This document shows positions 6,730 to 13,320 of a stretch of 16,616 nt of DNA, in pieces. The DNA is from an uncultured Collinsella sp. (lineage in GTDB: Bacteria; Actinomycetota; Coriobacteriia; Coriobacteriales; Coriobacteriaceae): the NCBI GenBank assembly GCA_900759335.1, contig CAAEUX010000013.1, positions 1 to 16,616 of the forward strand. The letters run 5' to 3'. The notes beneath the pieces are model-generated. The model did not search any database. It was not told the origin of the DNA and was given only the letters and a program-made list of their open reading frames with translations. The translations under genes and the position numbers were made by a program. Numbering within the stretch: the stretch's first letter is position 1; every line of letters starts with the position of its first letter.

Positions 6730-7722
6730 CTAGCTATTGAGCTTGTTGATGTCATCGTCGGTGATGGCGCCCTCCTGGCTAGACGACGGACTATCGCCGT
6801 TGTTATCGGAGGCGTCGCCATCGGAGGACTCAGTCTCGTTGGACGTGGAGTCGGATGCCTGCACATTGGCCCCCGAAACAGTCTTGGCGGTAAGGTCATA
6901 GGGCATTTGGCCGTACCAGACGCAGTGGACCGCCTCGAGCGTGCCGTCGACCGTGATGCCGTCGAGGGCATCACTCACGGCACGGCACAGCTCATCGTTA
7001 GAGCTAAGGCCTGCGACGCCAAGCGTGGAGGGCGCCTCGAGCGTGCCGACATAGGAGATCTGGCTCATCAGGCGCGCGAGGTAACCACCGGCCGTGGAAT
7101 CACAGATCACGTAATCGACCTCGCCCGACTCGAGTGCCTCGAAGCACTCGTTGATGTTGGAGAAGGTCTTTTGGTTGGCCGTGATGCTCTGCTTGGCGAG
7201 CGCTTCCTGCGAGGCCGAGGAAGTCTGAACGCCCAAGGTAGCAGTGTTGAGTGTGTCGGTTGAGACACTCGGGGACTCTCCGTCGCTGGTCTTGCCGAAC
7301 ACGGCGGCAGCATCGTACAGACAGGTGCCAAGCGAGCTGATATCGCCGTCCGTAGACCTGACGTCGCCAATGAAGATGTCCGCCTTTTTATCGCTGAGCG
7401 CGGAATCGGCCGAGGACGCATCGACAAAGGCGACCTTGAGACCCATGCGGCATGCAAGGGCACGAGCGGCATCGACCGCATAGCCCGTGAGGTTTCCGTC
7501 GGCATCCTGCATGGCTTGCGGGGCATCGGACGTATCGAGAGCGACCGTCAGGGTTCCCGGCGTGACCAGGGCGTCGTCCGACACCGTGGGGGTAACGGTC
7601 TCGCGCTCGATCTGGTCGATCGTGGGCGTCGTGAACGTGGACAGTGGATTGAACGCGCATCCACTCAGGCCCAAAACGGCAATGACCGCCGCGGTCCCAG
7701 CACCTAACCGAGCCGCATGCAT
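6730..7722 (-). CDS. Solute-binding lipoprotein (bacterial extracellular solute-binding family 3-like)
   Basis: From the ATG at 7722 the product is 330 aa. A short basic n-region and hydrophobic stretch end in the lipobox LSGC (19-22), so Cys22 should be lipidated and the protein tethered outside the membrane. The mature part has the layout of amino-acid-type periplasmic binding proteins: LTVALDTSDAP, then DADGNLTGYAVDAARALACRMGL, an internal DYVICD segment after ECFEALESGEV, and a C-terminal lobe. The last 45 residues are a Ser/Asp/Glu-rich low-complexity tail, unusual for the family. GAGGGG lies 7 nt before 7722; ATG at 7740 is a possible alternative. The frame stays open upstream to 8130, but that part has poor codon usage. 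No permease or ATPase gene is adjacent, so it is an orphan binding protein or sensor partner here. The ligand is unknown. Confidence 0.78.
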   Translation of the reverse strand: MHAARLGAGTAAVIAVLGLSGCAFNPLSTFTTPTIDQIERETVTPTVSDDALVTPGTLTVALDTSDAPQAMQDADGNLTGYAVDAARALACRMGLKVAFVDASSADSALSDKKADIFIGDVRSTDGDISSLGTCLYDAAAVFGKTSDGESPSVSTDTLNTATLGVQTSSASQEALAKQSITANQKTFSNINECFEALESGEVDYVICDSTAGGYLARLMSQISYVGTLEAPSTLGVAGLSSNDELCRAVSDALDGITVDGTLEAVHCVWYGQMPYDLTAKTVSGANVQASDSTSNETESSDGDASDNNGDSPSSSQEGAITDDDINKLNS

Positions 7723-7740
7723 CAAGCTGCCCCTCACCAT

Positions 7741-8065
7741 GTCCACTACCCTGCCTTCTGTGTCGTATACGATCCGTGCCCTGCACGGAATATCGGGTTG
7801 TTCCCACCAGCTGACCTGGTATTTGACCCCACACTTGCGCACCGGGGCGTTTGCTCGGGAGGCCGCAGCCACCTTCACGACTGGCCCGCTCGTCCGCGAG
7901 GCGGTATTGCCCCAAAGAAAGTAGAACGGACGGTGCGGCTTACATCTAGGACGCGCCATGATCGCGCCGCGCGCACGCGGTCGCTTACGTGGATCCCTTT
8001 GACCGCGTCTGTCTTGGACTAGGATGGGCATTTCGTCCGTCCGCAACCACAGCCTGGCAGGAACG
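7741..8065 (-). promoter_or_regulatory. Long leader between promoter and solute-binding lipoprotein gene
   Basis: About 325 nt separate the predicted transcription start (near 8065) from the lipoprotein start codons. The frame of the lipoprotein is open across the whole stretch, but its potential ATGs (8031, 7959) lack a ribosome-binding site, and its codons include several AGG and CGG that the confirmed neighbours avoid. It has local stems: CCGTGC/GCACGG (7774-7779 with 7783-7788), the palindrome TCGTATACGA (7763-7772), and a CCCC/GGGG stem in 7826-7846. I do not recognise a riboswitch class. A structured leader or an extended N-terminus are both possible. Confidence 0.35.
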
Positions 8066-8071
8066 TAGCGC

Positions 8072-8100
8072 ATTATAGCTAAGTTCAAGCTATAGTTTAA
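8072..8100 (-). promoter_or_regulatory. Promoter with perfect -10 for the solute-binding lipoprotein gene
   Basis: On the minus strand TATAAT (8077-8072) is preceded by a 17-nt spacer and TTAAAC (8100-8095). The -10 is perfect and the -35 is weak (3 of 6). It points toward the lipoprotein gene with a start expected near 8065. An inverted repeat overlaps its spacer and -10. Confidence 0.6.
8074..8094. promoter_or_regulatory. Inverted repeat overlapping the promoter, candidate operator
   Basis: TATAGCT (8074-8080) and AGCTATA (8088-8094) are perfectly complementary around a 7-nt spacer. The 21-nt palindrome covers most of the -10 and the entire spacer of the promoter at 8072-8100, which is a natural position for a repressor. 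No regulator gene is adjacent. Confidence 0.45.
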
Positions 8101-8172
8101 GGTTAGGGACGTCATTCGCACCGTGAGCACAGATTTTGCAGGTCGAAGCGGACCATTCGTGTCCCCATGAAG

Positions 8173-8201
8173 CCCGGAGCTCCCCTACGGGGAGCTCCGG
8201 G
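8173..8201. repeat. Perfect 13-bp GC-rich hairpin
   Basis: CCCGGAGCTCCCC (8173-8185) and GGGGAGCTCCGGG (8189-8201) are perfectly complementary around a 3-nt loop. It is very stable, has no T-tract on either side, and abuts a second hairpin (8201-8220). It could stop transcription on either strand with the T-run at 8227-8232 (minus side upstream), but the geometry is not canonical. Confidence 0.6.
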
Positions 8202-8220
8202 GCACCCGTCTCAGGGTGCC
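8201..8220. repeat. Perfect 7-bp hairpin next to the 13-bp hairpin
   Basis: GGCACCC (8201-8207) pairs with GGGTGCC (8214-8220) around GTCTCA. It starts at the last base of the 13-bp hairpin and its right arm overlaps the first four bases of the left 53-nt repeat unit. Confidence 0.55.
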
Positions 8221-8269
8221 GTGTGCAAAAAACGGCAAATATGAGTACTGCTACCAATTTAGTAGCAGC
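8217..8269 (+). repeat. Left copy of a 53-nt inverted repeat with internal hairpin
   Basis: This unit is 47/53 identical to the reverse complement of 8392-8444. A core of 28 nt (8223-8250) is perfectly conserved, including an A6 run and GGCAAATATGAGTACTG. The inner end folds into a 7-bp hairpin: CTGCTAC (8248-8254) with GTAGCAG (8262-8268), 7-nt loop. Compared with the right copy, all inner differences fall in the loop or are a matched change of one base pair. Confidence 0.85.
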
Positions 8270-8391
8270 GTTATTTCACCCTGCAAGCCATTTTCGATCC
8301 CTTTGCAGTCTGTTCGGAGCCCCGATACTCCACATTTGTCTATTATCTTTTTCGATGTATGCCCGTCTCCGGTCCAAAAATCTTTGATTTT
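8270..8391. other. Spacer between the 53-nt inverted repeats
   Basis: About 122 nt, visibly poorer in G+C than the surrounding genes. No supported gene and no internal repeat were seen. Together with the flanking repeats the element measures about 228 nt, a size compatible with a non-autonomous miniature element. Confidence 0.5.
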
Positions 8392-8444
8392 GCTGTTACT
8401 AATCTAGTAACAGTACTCATATTTGCCGTTTTTTGCACAGGGCA
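8392..8444 (-). repeat. Right copy of the 53-nt inverted repeat with internal hairpin
   Basis: This is the reverse-complement partner of 8217-8269. The perfect 28-nt core lies at 8411-8438. Its inner hairpin is CTGTTAC (8393-8399) with GTAACAG (8407-8413); the C-G pair of the left copy is a T-A pair here. The unit ends 30 nt before the stop of the endonuclease-domain gene. No clear target-site duplication is seen outside the two units. Confidence 0.85.
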
Positions 8445-8474
8445 TATAAACAGACCCCCTATAAAGCCATAGTT

Positions 8475-9587
8475 TTACGCCGGCTTGAGCCCAAAGCACG
8501 CTCGGAGCGTATTCAGCAGAGCATCTTGCCTCTTTCGACGAGCCTCTACACGATTCTGATATCGCTTACCCATGCGTTGGTATATGCGCCATGCGAGCGC
8601 CTCTAACGCCTCCATGTCGCAGAGCATCTCGTTGTTGACCGTCGCGACCTCGATTCCCATGGACGCCAAGCCCGTGTTGCGTTTTTCATCATGGATACGC
8701 CCCCTCCGGGAGGAATGGCCCAGCTCACCGTTGTATTCCAGGTCAAACCGGGCTGCCTCCTGACACGCATCGCAAACCGCATGCGGCATCCCCGAGATTG
8801 CCTGCGCGCGGTCATCGAACTCGATCTTGCAGTCGGTCTTAAAGGGACCGCAGGCAAATCCGCCATAAGAAAACGGAAGCGAAAACATGGCAAGCATGAT
8901 GCATTCCATGGGTGAGCGCAGGTTTTCCGACAGAAAGGGGCACAGCCGCCGCAGCTGCTTGGCCGCGCTCCCCTTGCATGCCGCAAGGTAATCTGCCAGG
9001 CGATCGGGCGTCAGCACTGGCTCGACCTCAAAGTAGCCCACATCTGACGGCTGGTCCTTATCCTTTGCAAGCCTGTTCACGGTGGGCGAGCTGTAAGGGG
9101 GCAGATACTGCCCGCGATCGCTCAGCGAAATCTTGGAGCACAGCTCCTGGGCCAGGGCAAATGCCTGGATACAGCCGACTTCGCGCGCAACGGCGGCACA
9201 GAGGGCCTCGGGAGACAAGCTGTACACCCCCGGCTCCACCTCCAAAATCGAGGCGTCCGGCAGGCCTGTAGAACAAACGGACCAGCTTGCACCAGACATG
9301 CGGCGACGCTGCTTCGCCGACCCCGCCAGCAGGCACAAGTCTTCTTGGACCTCGCCACTCACGGCCCCGATCCGCACCAAATCGGGAAGATAAATGTCCT
9401 CGGCCGAGGGAGACGATGTATACAGCACACGGCGCTCTTCATCGGAATCGAGGTCTCTCCAGCTGATGTAACCCATTTGTCGGCGCTCGGCGCGCATCAT
9501 GCGCAGCGCCGAGGCACCGGTCAGGACTACGGAGGCCGCCAGTTGCTCGCTTGTCGGCTCGATGCGCCGCGCTATCTTCACTGCCAC
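8475..9587 (-). CDS. Endonuclease-domain (PD-(D/E)XK/DUF559-like) protein
   Basis: The product is 370 aa from a GTG at 9587, which has AGGGGG 7 nt upstream; a TTG at 9605 overlapping the comF stop is an alternative. There is no signal peptide or membrane segment. The middle part (S-P-M-E-C-I-M-L-A-M-F-S-L-P then YGGFACGPF) matches the R/S-P-x-E…LP…GG pattern that precedes the nuclease domain in many actinobacterial AbiEi/DUF559-type proteins. The C-terminal domain has FDLEYNGELGH, RIHDEKRNTGL and MGIEVATVNNEML, the spacing of Vsr-like PD-(D/E)XK folds. The usual Asn-x-x-I strand is changed to KTDCKIEF. The gene follows comF by 11 nt and is probably cotranscribed. The biological role is unknown; a defence or DNA-repair function would be inference from fold only. 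Confidence 0.65.
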   Translation of the reverse strand: MAVKIARRIEPTSEQLAASVVLTGASALRMMRAERRQMGYISWRDLDSDEERRVLYTSSPSAEDIYLPDLVRIGAVSGEVQEDLCLLAGSAKQRRRMSGASWSVCSTGLPDASILEVEPGVYSLSPEALCAAVAREVGCIQAFALAQELCSKISLSDRGQYLPPYSSPTVNRLAKDKDQPSDVGYFEVEPVLTPDRLADYLAACKGSAAKQLRRLCPFLSENLRSPMECIMLAMFSLPFSYGGFACGPFKTDCKIEFDDRAQAISGMPHAVCDACQEAARFDLEYNGELGHSSRRGRIHDEKRNTGLASMGIEVATVNNEMLCDMEALEALAWRIYQRMGKRYQNRVEARRKRQDALLNTLRACFGLKPA

Positions 9588-9598
9588 AAAGCCACCCC

Positions 9599-10405
9599 CT
9601 ACCAAACGCGTGCGATAGCGAGGCCATCGACTGCTGCGGCGCCGGCACGCTTGAGCTCCGCCGAGGCCGCCGCCATGGTCGCGCCCGTGGTAATGACATC
9701 ATCGATGAGCAGCAGACGGCGGCCGCGCACATCCTCGACCGTCTCGTACATGCCCTGGGCATGCTCCCGGCGCTCATCGCGGCCGAGTTCACGCTGGTCA
9801 CCATGACCGTATTTGACCAGGGCGTCCAGCAACGGCACGCCCGAAAGATTGCAAAACGAGCGCGCGATTGCTTCCATATGGTCGAATCCACGCCGCCGAA
9901 ACGCCGCCGCAGTCGCGGGCACAAATACCACCGCGTCGGCGCCGGACAGCACGCCGCCGTAACGATCGGGGGCTGCCACCTGGGCATGCAAGACGGTGTC
10001 GTAGAGTAGCTCTGCCAGATACGGTGCCAGACGGCGCTCGCCCGCATCCTTGTACGCCTTGATGATGCGCGGCAGCGGATGTGCGTAGACGGCACATGCC
10101 AGGCAGCGATCGAGCGCCTCGGCCATTGCCGAAGACGCGCCCTCGACCGAGCACTCGGTACACAGCAAATCCCCAAACGGGGCACCACATCGGATGCAGC
10201 TATGGCACGGGTCGATGAGCGCAAACGAGGCCAGACAATCCTGGCAGATCAGCGCACCGGAGCGCTCGCAGCCGGCGCATCGCGTGGGCGACACCGCCTC
10301 GAGCGCCTCGTATGTCACGTGCTCGGCAAGCGGTAGCAATTCGTCCGCAAACGGTAGGACACCTGCGCCCTGCAAGCGAGTCAATACGTTCAGATGTCTC
10401 TTCAT
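9599..10405 (-). CDS. comF: ComF-family phosphoribosyltransferase-like protein
   Basis: The 268-aa protein has an N-terminal zinc-finger region with Cys43, Cys46, Cys54 and Cys57, followed by a second cluster Cys67, Cys70, Cys73, Cys82 and Cys85. The C-terminal phosphoribosyltransferase fold carries the PRPP loop LLLIDDVITTGATMAAA (about 231-247) and VFVPATAAAFRRRGFDHMEAIA upstream of it. ComF acts in natural transformation in Bacillus and Haemophilus, probably helping single-stranded DNA processing in the cytoplasm. Length is slightly above the usual 220-240 aa because of an N-terminal extension of about 40 residues. The ATG at 10405 has GGGAGGG 7 nt upstream. That SD lies inside a perfect 12-bp hairpin (10409-10444), so translation may be controlled. 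It is followed by the endonuclease-domain gene. Confidence 0.88.
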   Translation of the reverse strand: MKRHLNVLTRLQGAGVLPFADELLPLAEHVTYEALEAVSPTRCAGCERSGALICQDCLASFALIDPCHSCIRCGAPFGDLLCTECSVEGASSAMAEALDRCLACAVYAHPLPRIIKAYKDAGERRLAPYLAELLYDTVLHAQVAAPDRYGGVLSGADAVVFVPATAAAFRRRGFDHMEAIARSFCNLSGVPLLDALVKYGHGDQRELGRDERREHAQGMYETVEDVRGRRLLLIDDVITTGATMAAASAELKRAGAAAVDGLAIARVW

Positions 10406-10408
10406 GAC

Positions 10409-10444
10409 ACAACCCTCCCTACGCGAAGGCGAAGGGAGGGTTGT
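10409..10444 (-). promoter_or_regulatory. Hairpin sequestering the comF ribosome-binding site
   Basis: ACAACCCTCCCT and AGGGAGGGTTGT (minus strand 10444-10433 and 10420-10409) pair perfectly over 12 bp, with CGC/GCG inside the loop. The downstream arm contains the comF SD AGGGAGGG, and the ATG follows 3 nt after the stem. The upstream arm is therefore an exact anti-SD. There is no T-tract after it, so it does not look like a ricT terminator. Confidence 0.7.
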
Positions 10445-10456
10445 CGGTGTAGAGCC

Positions 10457-10485
10457 ATGATACCCAGAGGTGCTGGGGTCAGGCG
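10457..10485 (-). promoter_or_regulatory. Candidate comF promoter
   Basis: On the minus strand TATCAT (10462-10457) matches the -10 consensus at 5 of 6 positions; no good -35 is found (CGCCTG at 17 nt). A 13-nt block around it (plus-strand AGCCATGATACCC, 10453-10465) recurs at the same distance upstream of tmk. A start near 10450 would put the SD hairpin at the very 5' end of the message. Confidence 0.35.
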
Positions 10486-10506
10486 GGTTACATCCGCTTA
10501 CGGACG

Positions 10507-12201
10507 TTATTCGCCGGCAGGCGGTTGCGGTGCGGACGAGGTGCGGGTCGAGCCTTCGCCACCGTCCTGGCGCGGCTTGCGGGAGCGACGGCGACGGCGA
10601 CGCTTTTGACCCTGGTCGGTCGAGCCCTCGCCGCCGCGATCCTCACGCGGTTCGCACTCGTCGCGAGCGCCGCCGTGCGAAGCCTTGGCGGCAGCTCCTC
10701 CGCCATCGCCGGGGCGACGGCGCGTGACCTTGACTTCGCCATCCGAAACCTGATCGGCCACAGAAGGAACCGAGGGCTTCTGCTGCGTGCCCGAGGAATG
10801 GCGACGACGCGGACGTGACGCGCGCTCCTCCTCGCCACGCGGCTTGCCAGCCTTGTCGGCAGGCGCGTCGGAACCCGAGCCACCCTTGGGAGCGGCACCG
10901 GCCTCGCGAGCGACTGCGGCGCGGAAGGCGTCCTCGCGCTCCTCGCTCGACAGGTGACGGCGACGACGGCGCGTGGGGTTCATGCCACCGCCGCGGTTTT
11001 GCTGCTGGGGCTGCTGAGCCTCGCGCTCGCGGGAAGCGTTCTTACCCGCGGCCTCGCCATTGTCGACGGACGCCGCGCGCTTGCGGCGGCGACGGCCACC
11101 AGCTGCCTCCTCGGCCTCGGGTGCCTCGGCCTTGCCGCGGCCCTTTCCACGGCCACGGCCCTCGCCCTGGCCCTGAGCGGTGCGAGCATCGGATTCGGCA
11201 TCGCGACGACGGCGCTTGGGCATCGATGTGCCGGCCAGACGATCGGCACTCGACAGGCCATCGCCCACGTCAACGCCGTTCTCGCGATCGAGTTCCATGA
11301 GCGCCAGGCGCATCTCGGGCGACTCGATGCGCTCGAGCACATCGCGCGTCACACAGTCGGGGCGGCAGTTGCAGCCCTGTTCGGCGGCCTTCTTTTTGCA
11401 GCCCTCCGAGCACGTCATATCGGCCAGGTTGACCTTAAAGACCTTGCCGTTCTCCAGGCGCAGCACCAGCTGCTCACGCGGCGTGTCATATTCCTGGATA
11501 CGCGCCTTGCCAAGCGGCGTATCGATGAGCGTCTTCTTTTTGGGCGCACGGCTCTTAAAGTCCTTGTACGCCTCGAACTCATAGCGCAGGCAGCACATCA
11601 GGCGGCCGCAAACGCCACTGATCTTGGACGAGTTGAGCGGCAGGTCCTGCTCTTTTGCCATGCGAATCGAGACGGGCTCAAACTGTCCGCCAAAGCGCGT
11701 GCAGCAGAGCTCCTGTCCGCATTGGGCATAGCCGCCCACAAGGCGGGTCTCATCGCGCACGCCGATCTGACGCATGTCGACGCGAATGTGCAGCGTCGAG
11801 GACAGGTCCTTGACGAGCTGACGAAAATCGACGCGCTCCTCGGCCGCAAAGTAGAACACGGCCTTCTCGCCGCCAAACAGGTACTCGACGCCGACCGGCT
11901 TCATCTCGAGGTCGAGCTCTTTGACCAGACGGCGGAAATCGACCATCGCCTCGTCGCCCTGGATGGCCAGGTCGTCGGCAAGCTGCAGGTCGATGTCGCT
12001 CGCCACGCGCAGCACGGGCTTGAGCGGCTGGCCGATCTCATTTTGCGGCACCTCGAAGGGATCGGCCGTGACCAGGCCGATCTCGGTCCCGCGCTCGGTG
12101 GAGCAAATGGCATAATCGGCCTCGAGGATATCCAGATCCTGCGGGTCAAACCACAGGTCGCGCGAGGCGTAGGTAAACTTAACGGGTACGACTAACGGCA
12201 T
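10507..12201 (-). CDS. ricT: PSP1-domain protein RicT (YaaT) with long basic disordered tail
   Basis: Residues 1-310 match RicT. The PSP1 core runs from about 60 to 150 with VDFRRLVKELDL and RQLVKDLSSTLHIRVDMRQIGVRDETRLVGGYAQ in two blocks. The two Cys clusters follow: CGQELCC (161-167) and CGRLMCC (198-204). RicT joins RicA and RicF in an Fe-S complex that directs RNase Y mRNA maturation in Bacillus. A third set of Cys (264, 268, 277, 279, 283) follows. RicT proteins are usually 270-300 aa. This one has a further 250 residues rich in Arg, Gly, Ser, Glu and Gln with RRRRR blocks, likely disordered and RNA-binding. The gene overlaps holB by 10 nt, with AGGAAGG 7 nt before the ATG, and the holB-ricT order matches Firmicutes. 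Confidence 0.88.
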   Translation of the reverse strand: MPLVVPVKFTYASRDLWFDPQDLDILEADYAICSTERGTEIGLVTADPFEVPQNEIGQPLKPVLRVASDIDLQLADDLAIQGDEAMVDFRRLVKELDLEMKPVGVEYLFGGEKAVFYFAAEERVDFRQLVKDLSSTLHIRVDMRQIGVRDETRLVGGYAQCGQELCCTRFGGQFEPVSIRMAKEQDLPLNSSKISGVCGRLMCCLRYEFEAYKDFKSRAPKKKTLIDTPLGKARIQEYDTPREQLVLRLENGKVFKVNLADMTCSEGCKKKAAEQGCNCRPDCVTRDVLERIESPEMRLALMELDRENGVDVGDGLSSADRLAGTSMPKRRRRDAESDARTAQGQGEGRGRGKGRGKAEAPEAEEAAGGRRRRKRAASVDNGEAAGKNASREREAQQPQQQNRGGGMNPTRRRRRHLSSEEREDAFRAAVAREAGAAPKGGSGSDAPADKAGKPRGEEERASRPRRRHSSGTQQKPSVPSVADQVSDGEVKVTRRRPGDGGGAAAKASHGGARDECEPREDRGGEGSTDQGQKRRRRRRSRKPRQDGGEGSTRTSSAPQPPAGE

Positions 12202-13319
12202 TTCAGTGCCTTCCTGATATCGAACAGCATGACCTCGATGGCCAGCTGGGGAGTAACGTTTCTGGCGATGTTGCGCTCGGCGGTCGCGACCGCCTCGAGC
12301 GCCCGGGTGGCACCCGCAGCATTCGTCGCGGCGGCAAGCCGCCCGATCGTGTCGCGCACGTCTTCGTTCACGACGTCGGCCGCCTCGTCCTGAAGCGTCA
12401 GCAGCACGTCGCGCATGAGCGTCCGCGCGCTCGCCAGCGCTTCCATGATACCCGAACGCTCGCGCGCGTTGAGTTCGCGCTTGTTGCGGTCCTCAAGCTG
12501 CTTCAATGCTCCACGCGACAGATAGTCGGCGTTTTGCTCGAGCACCTTTTCCTGTGTGGACTTGACCTCGGCGAGCGGTGCCTTAACGGCGACGATGAGC
12601 GACTTGGCGCGGCTGAGCACATCAGCCTCGTCGGCAGCGATGAGCGAATCGATGGCGCGGACCATTTGGCGGCGAGCATCCTGGCGCTCGGCACTCTTAA
12701 GGAACTCGATGCCGCGTGTGGGGCTTCCCGCCACGGCGACCGCCATGCGGCAACGCGCGAGGTCCTGACCCGTCGCGCGACTCACGGCCTGCGCGGCCAC
12801 GGTGGGCGACACCAACCGAAACGGCACGCACTGACAGCGGCTCACGATGGTGGGCAACATCACGTCTGCCGAGGTGCCCAACAAGATGAACATAACGCCC
12901 TCGGGCGGCTCCTCGAGTGTCTTGAGCAGCGCGTTGGCGGTGTTAGCGCGCAGTTGCTCGGCACGATCGATGATGTAGACCTTGGCCTTGGCACGGATGG
13001 GCGCCAGCGGCACGTCATCGAGCAGCTCGCGGGTCTGGGCAATGAGGTAGCCTGTGGCGCTCTCGGGCGTGTAATAGTGCACGTCAGGATGCGTATGCCG
13101 AGCAACGCGTACGCAGCTGTCGCATGCTCCGCAGCCGTCCTGCTCGCACAGGAAGGCCTGGGCGAGCGCCCATGCGGCATCGAGCTTGCCGGCACCGGGA
13201 GCGCCCAAAAACAGGTAGGCGTGCGATGCGCGGCCGCTGGCGACGGCGTTGGTCAAAAAATCGCGAACGCGCTCTTGGGTGTCGAGCTTGGCCAGCAGGC
13301 TTGCCTGAGCGGGGGCCAT
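12192..13319 (-). CDS. holB: DNA polymerase III subunit delta'
   Basis: The 375-aa protein is a clamp-loader AAA+ subunit. The P-loop-like GAPGAGK spans 39-45. The zinc site uses Cys58, Cys63, Cys66 and Cys69 (CEQDGCGACDSC), and the SRC motif that supplies the catalytic Arg to neighbouring subunits is at 160-162 in TIVSRCQC. YIIDRAEQL takes the Walker B place. I chose ATG at 13319, giving MAPAQASLLAKL. It lies 1 nt after the tmk stop, with GGAGG upstream; the in-frame ATG at 13358 would overlap tmk by 38 nt. tmk, holB and ricT form one translationally coupled unit, the order seen in many Gram-positive genomes. Confidence 0.9.
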   Translation of the reverse strand: MAPAQASLLAKLDTQERVRDFLTNAVASGRASHAYLFLGAPGAGKLDAAWALAQAFLCEQDGCGACDSCVRVARHTHPDVHYYTPESATGYLIAQTRELLDDVPLAPIRAKAKVYIIDRAEQLRANTANALLKTLEEPPEGVMFILLGTSADVMLPTIVSRCQCVPFRLVSPTVAAQAVSRATGQDLARCRMAVAVAGSPTRGIEFLKSAERQDARRQMVRAIDSLIAADEADVLSRAKSLIVAVKAPLAEVKSTQEKVLEQNADYLSRGALKQLEDRNKRELNARERSGIMEALASARTLMRDVLLTLQDEAADVVNEDVRDTIGRLAAATNAAGATRALEAVATAERNIARNVTPQLAIEVMLFDIRKALKCR

Positions 13320-13320
13320 G

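Noticed and set aside
7717..8022. Plus-strand frame of 101 codons opposite the lipoprotein leader
   Set aside because: There is no ribosome-binding site or recognisable domain, and it lies opposite a leader with its own promoter signal.
8102..8112. GTTAGGGACGT match to the 14131-14141 repeat
   Set aside because: Only 11 nt match and the sequence diverges at once on the right side; too short to call a copy.
8216..8444. Peptide MPCAKNGKYEYCY encoded by both 53-nt repeats, in opposite directions
   Set aside because: Both units read as the same short peptide (GTG start on the left, ATG on the right), but there is no ribosome-binding site, and the right copy stops after 13 codons. The differences fit hairpin covariation better than coding.
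10954..12195. 413-codon plus-strand open frame
   Set aside because: It is a mirror of ricT, whose Cys motifs and PSP1 core are unmistakable.
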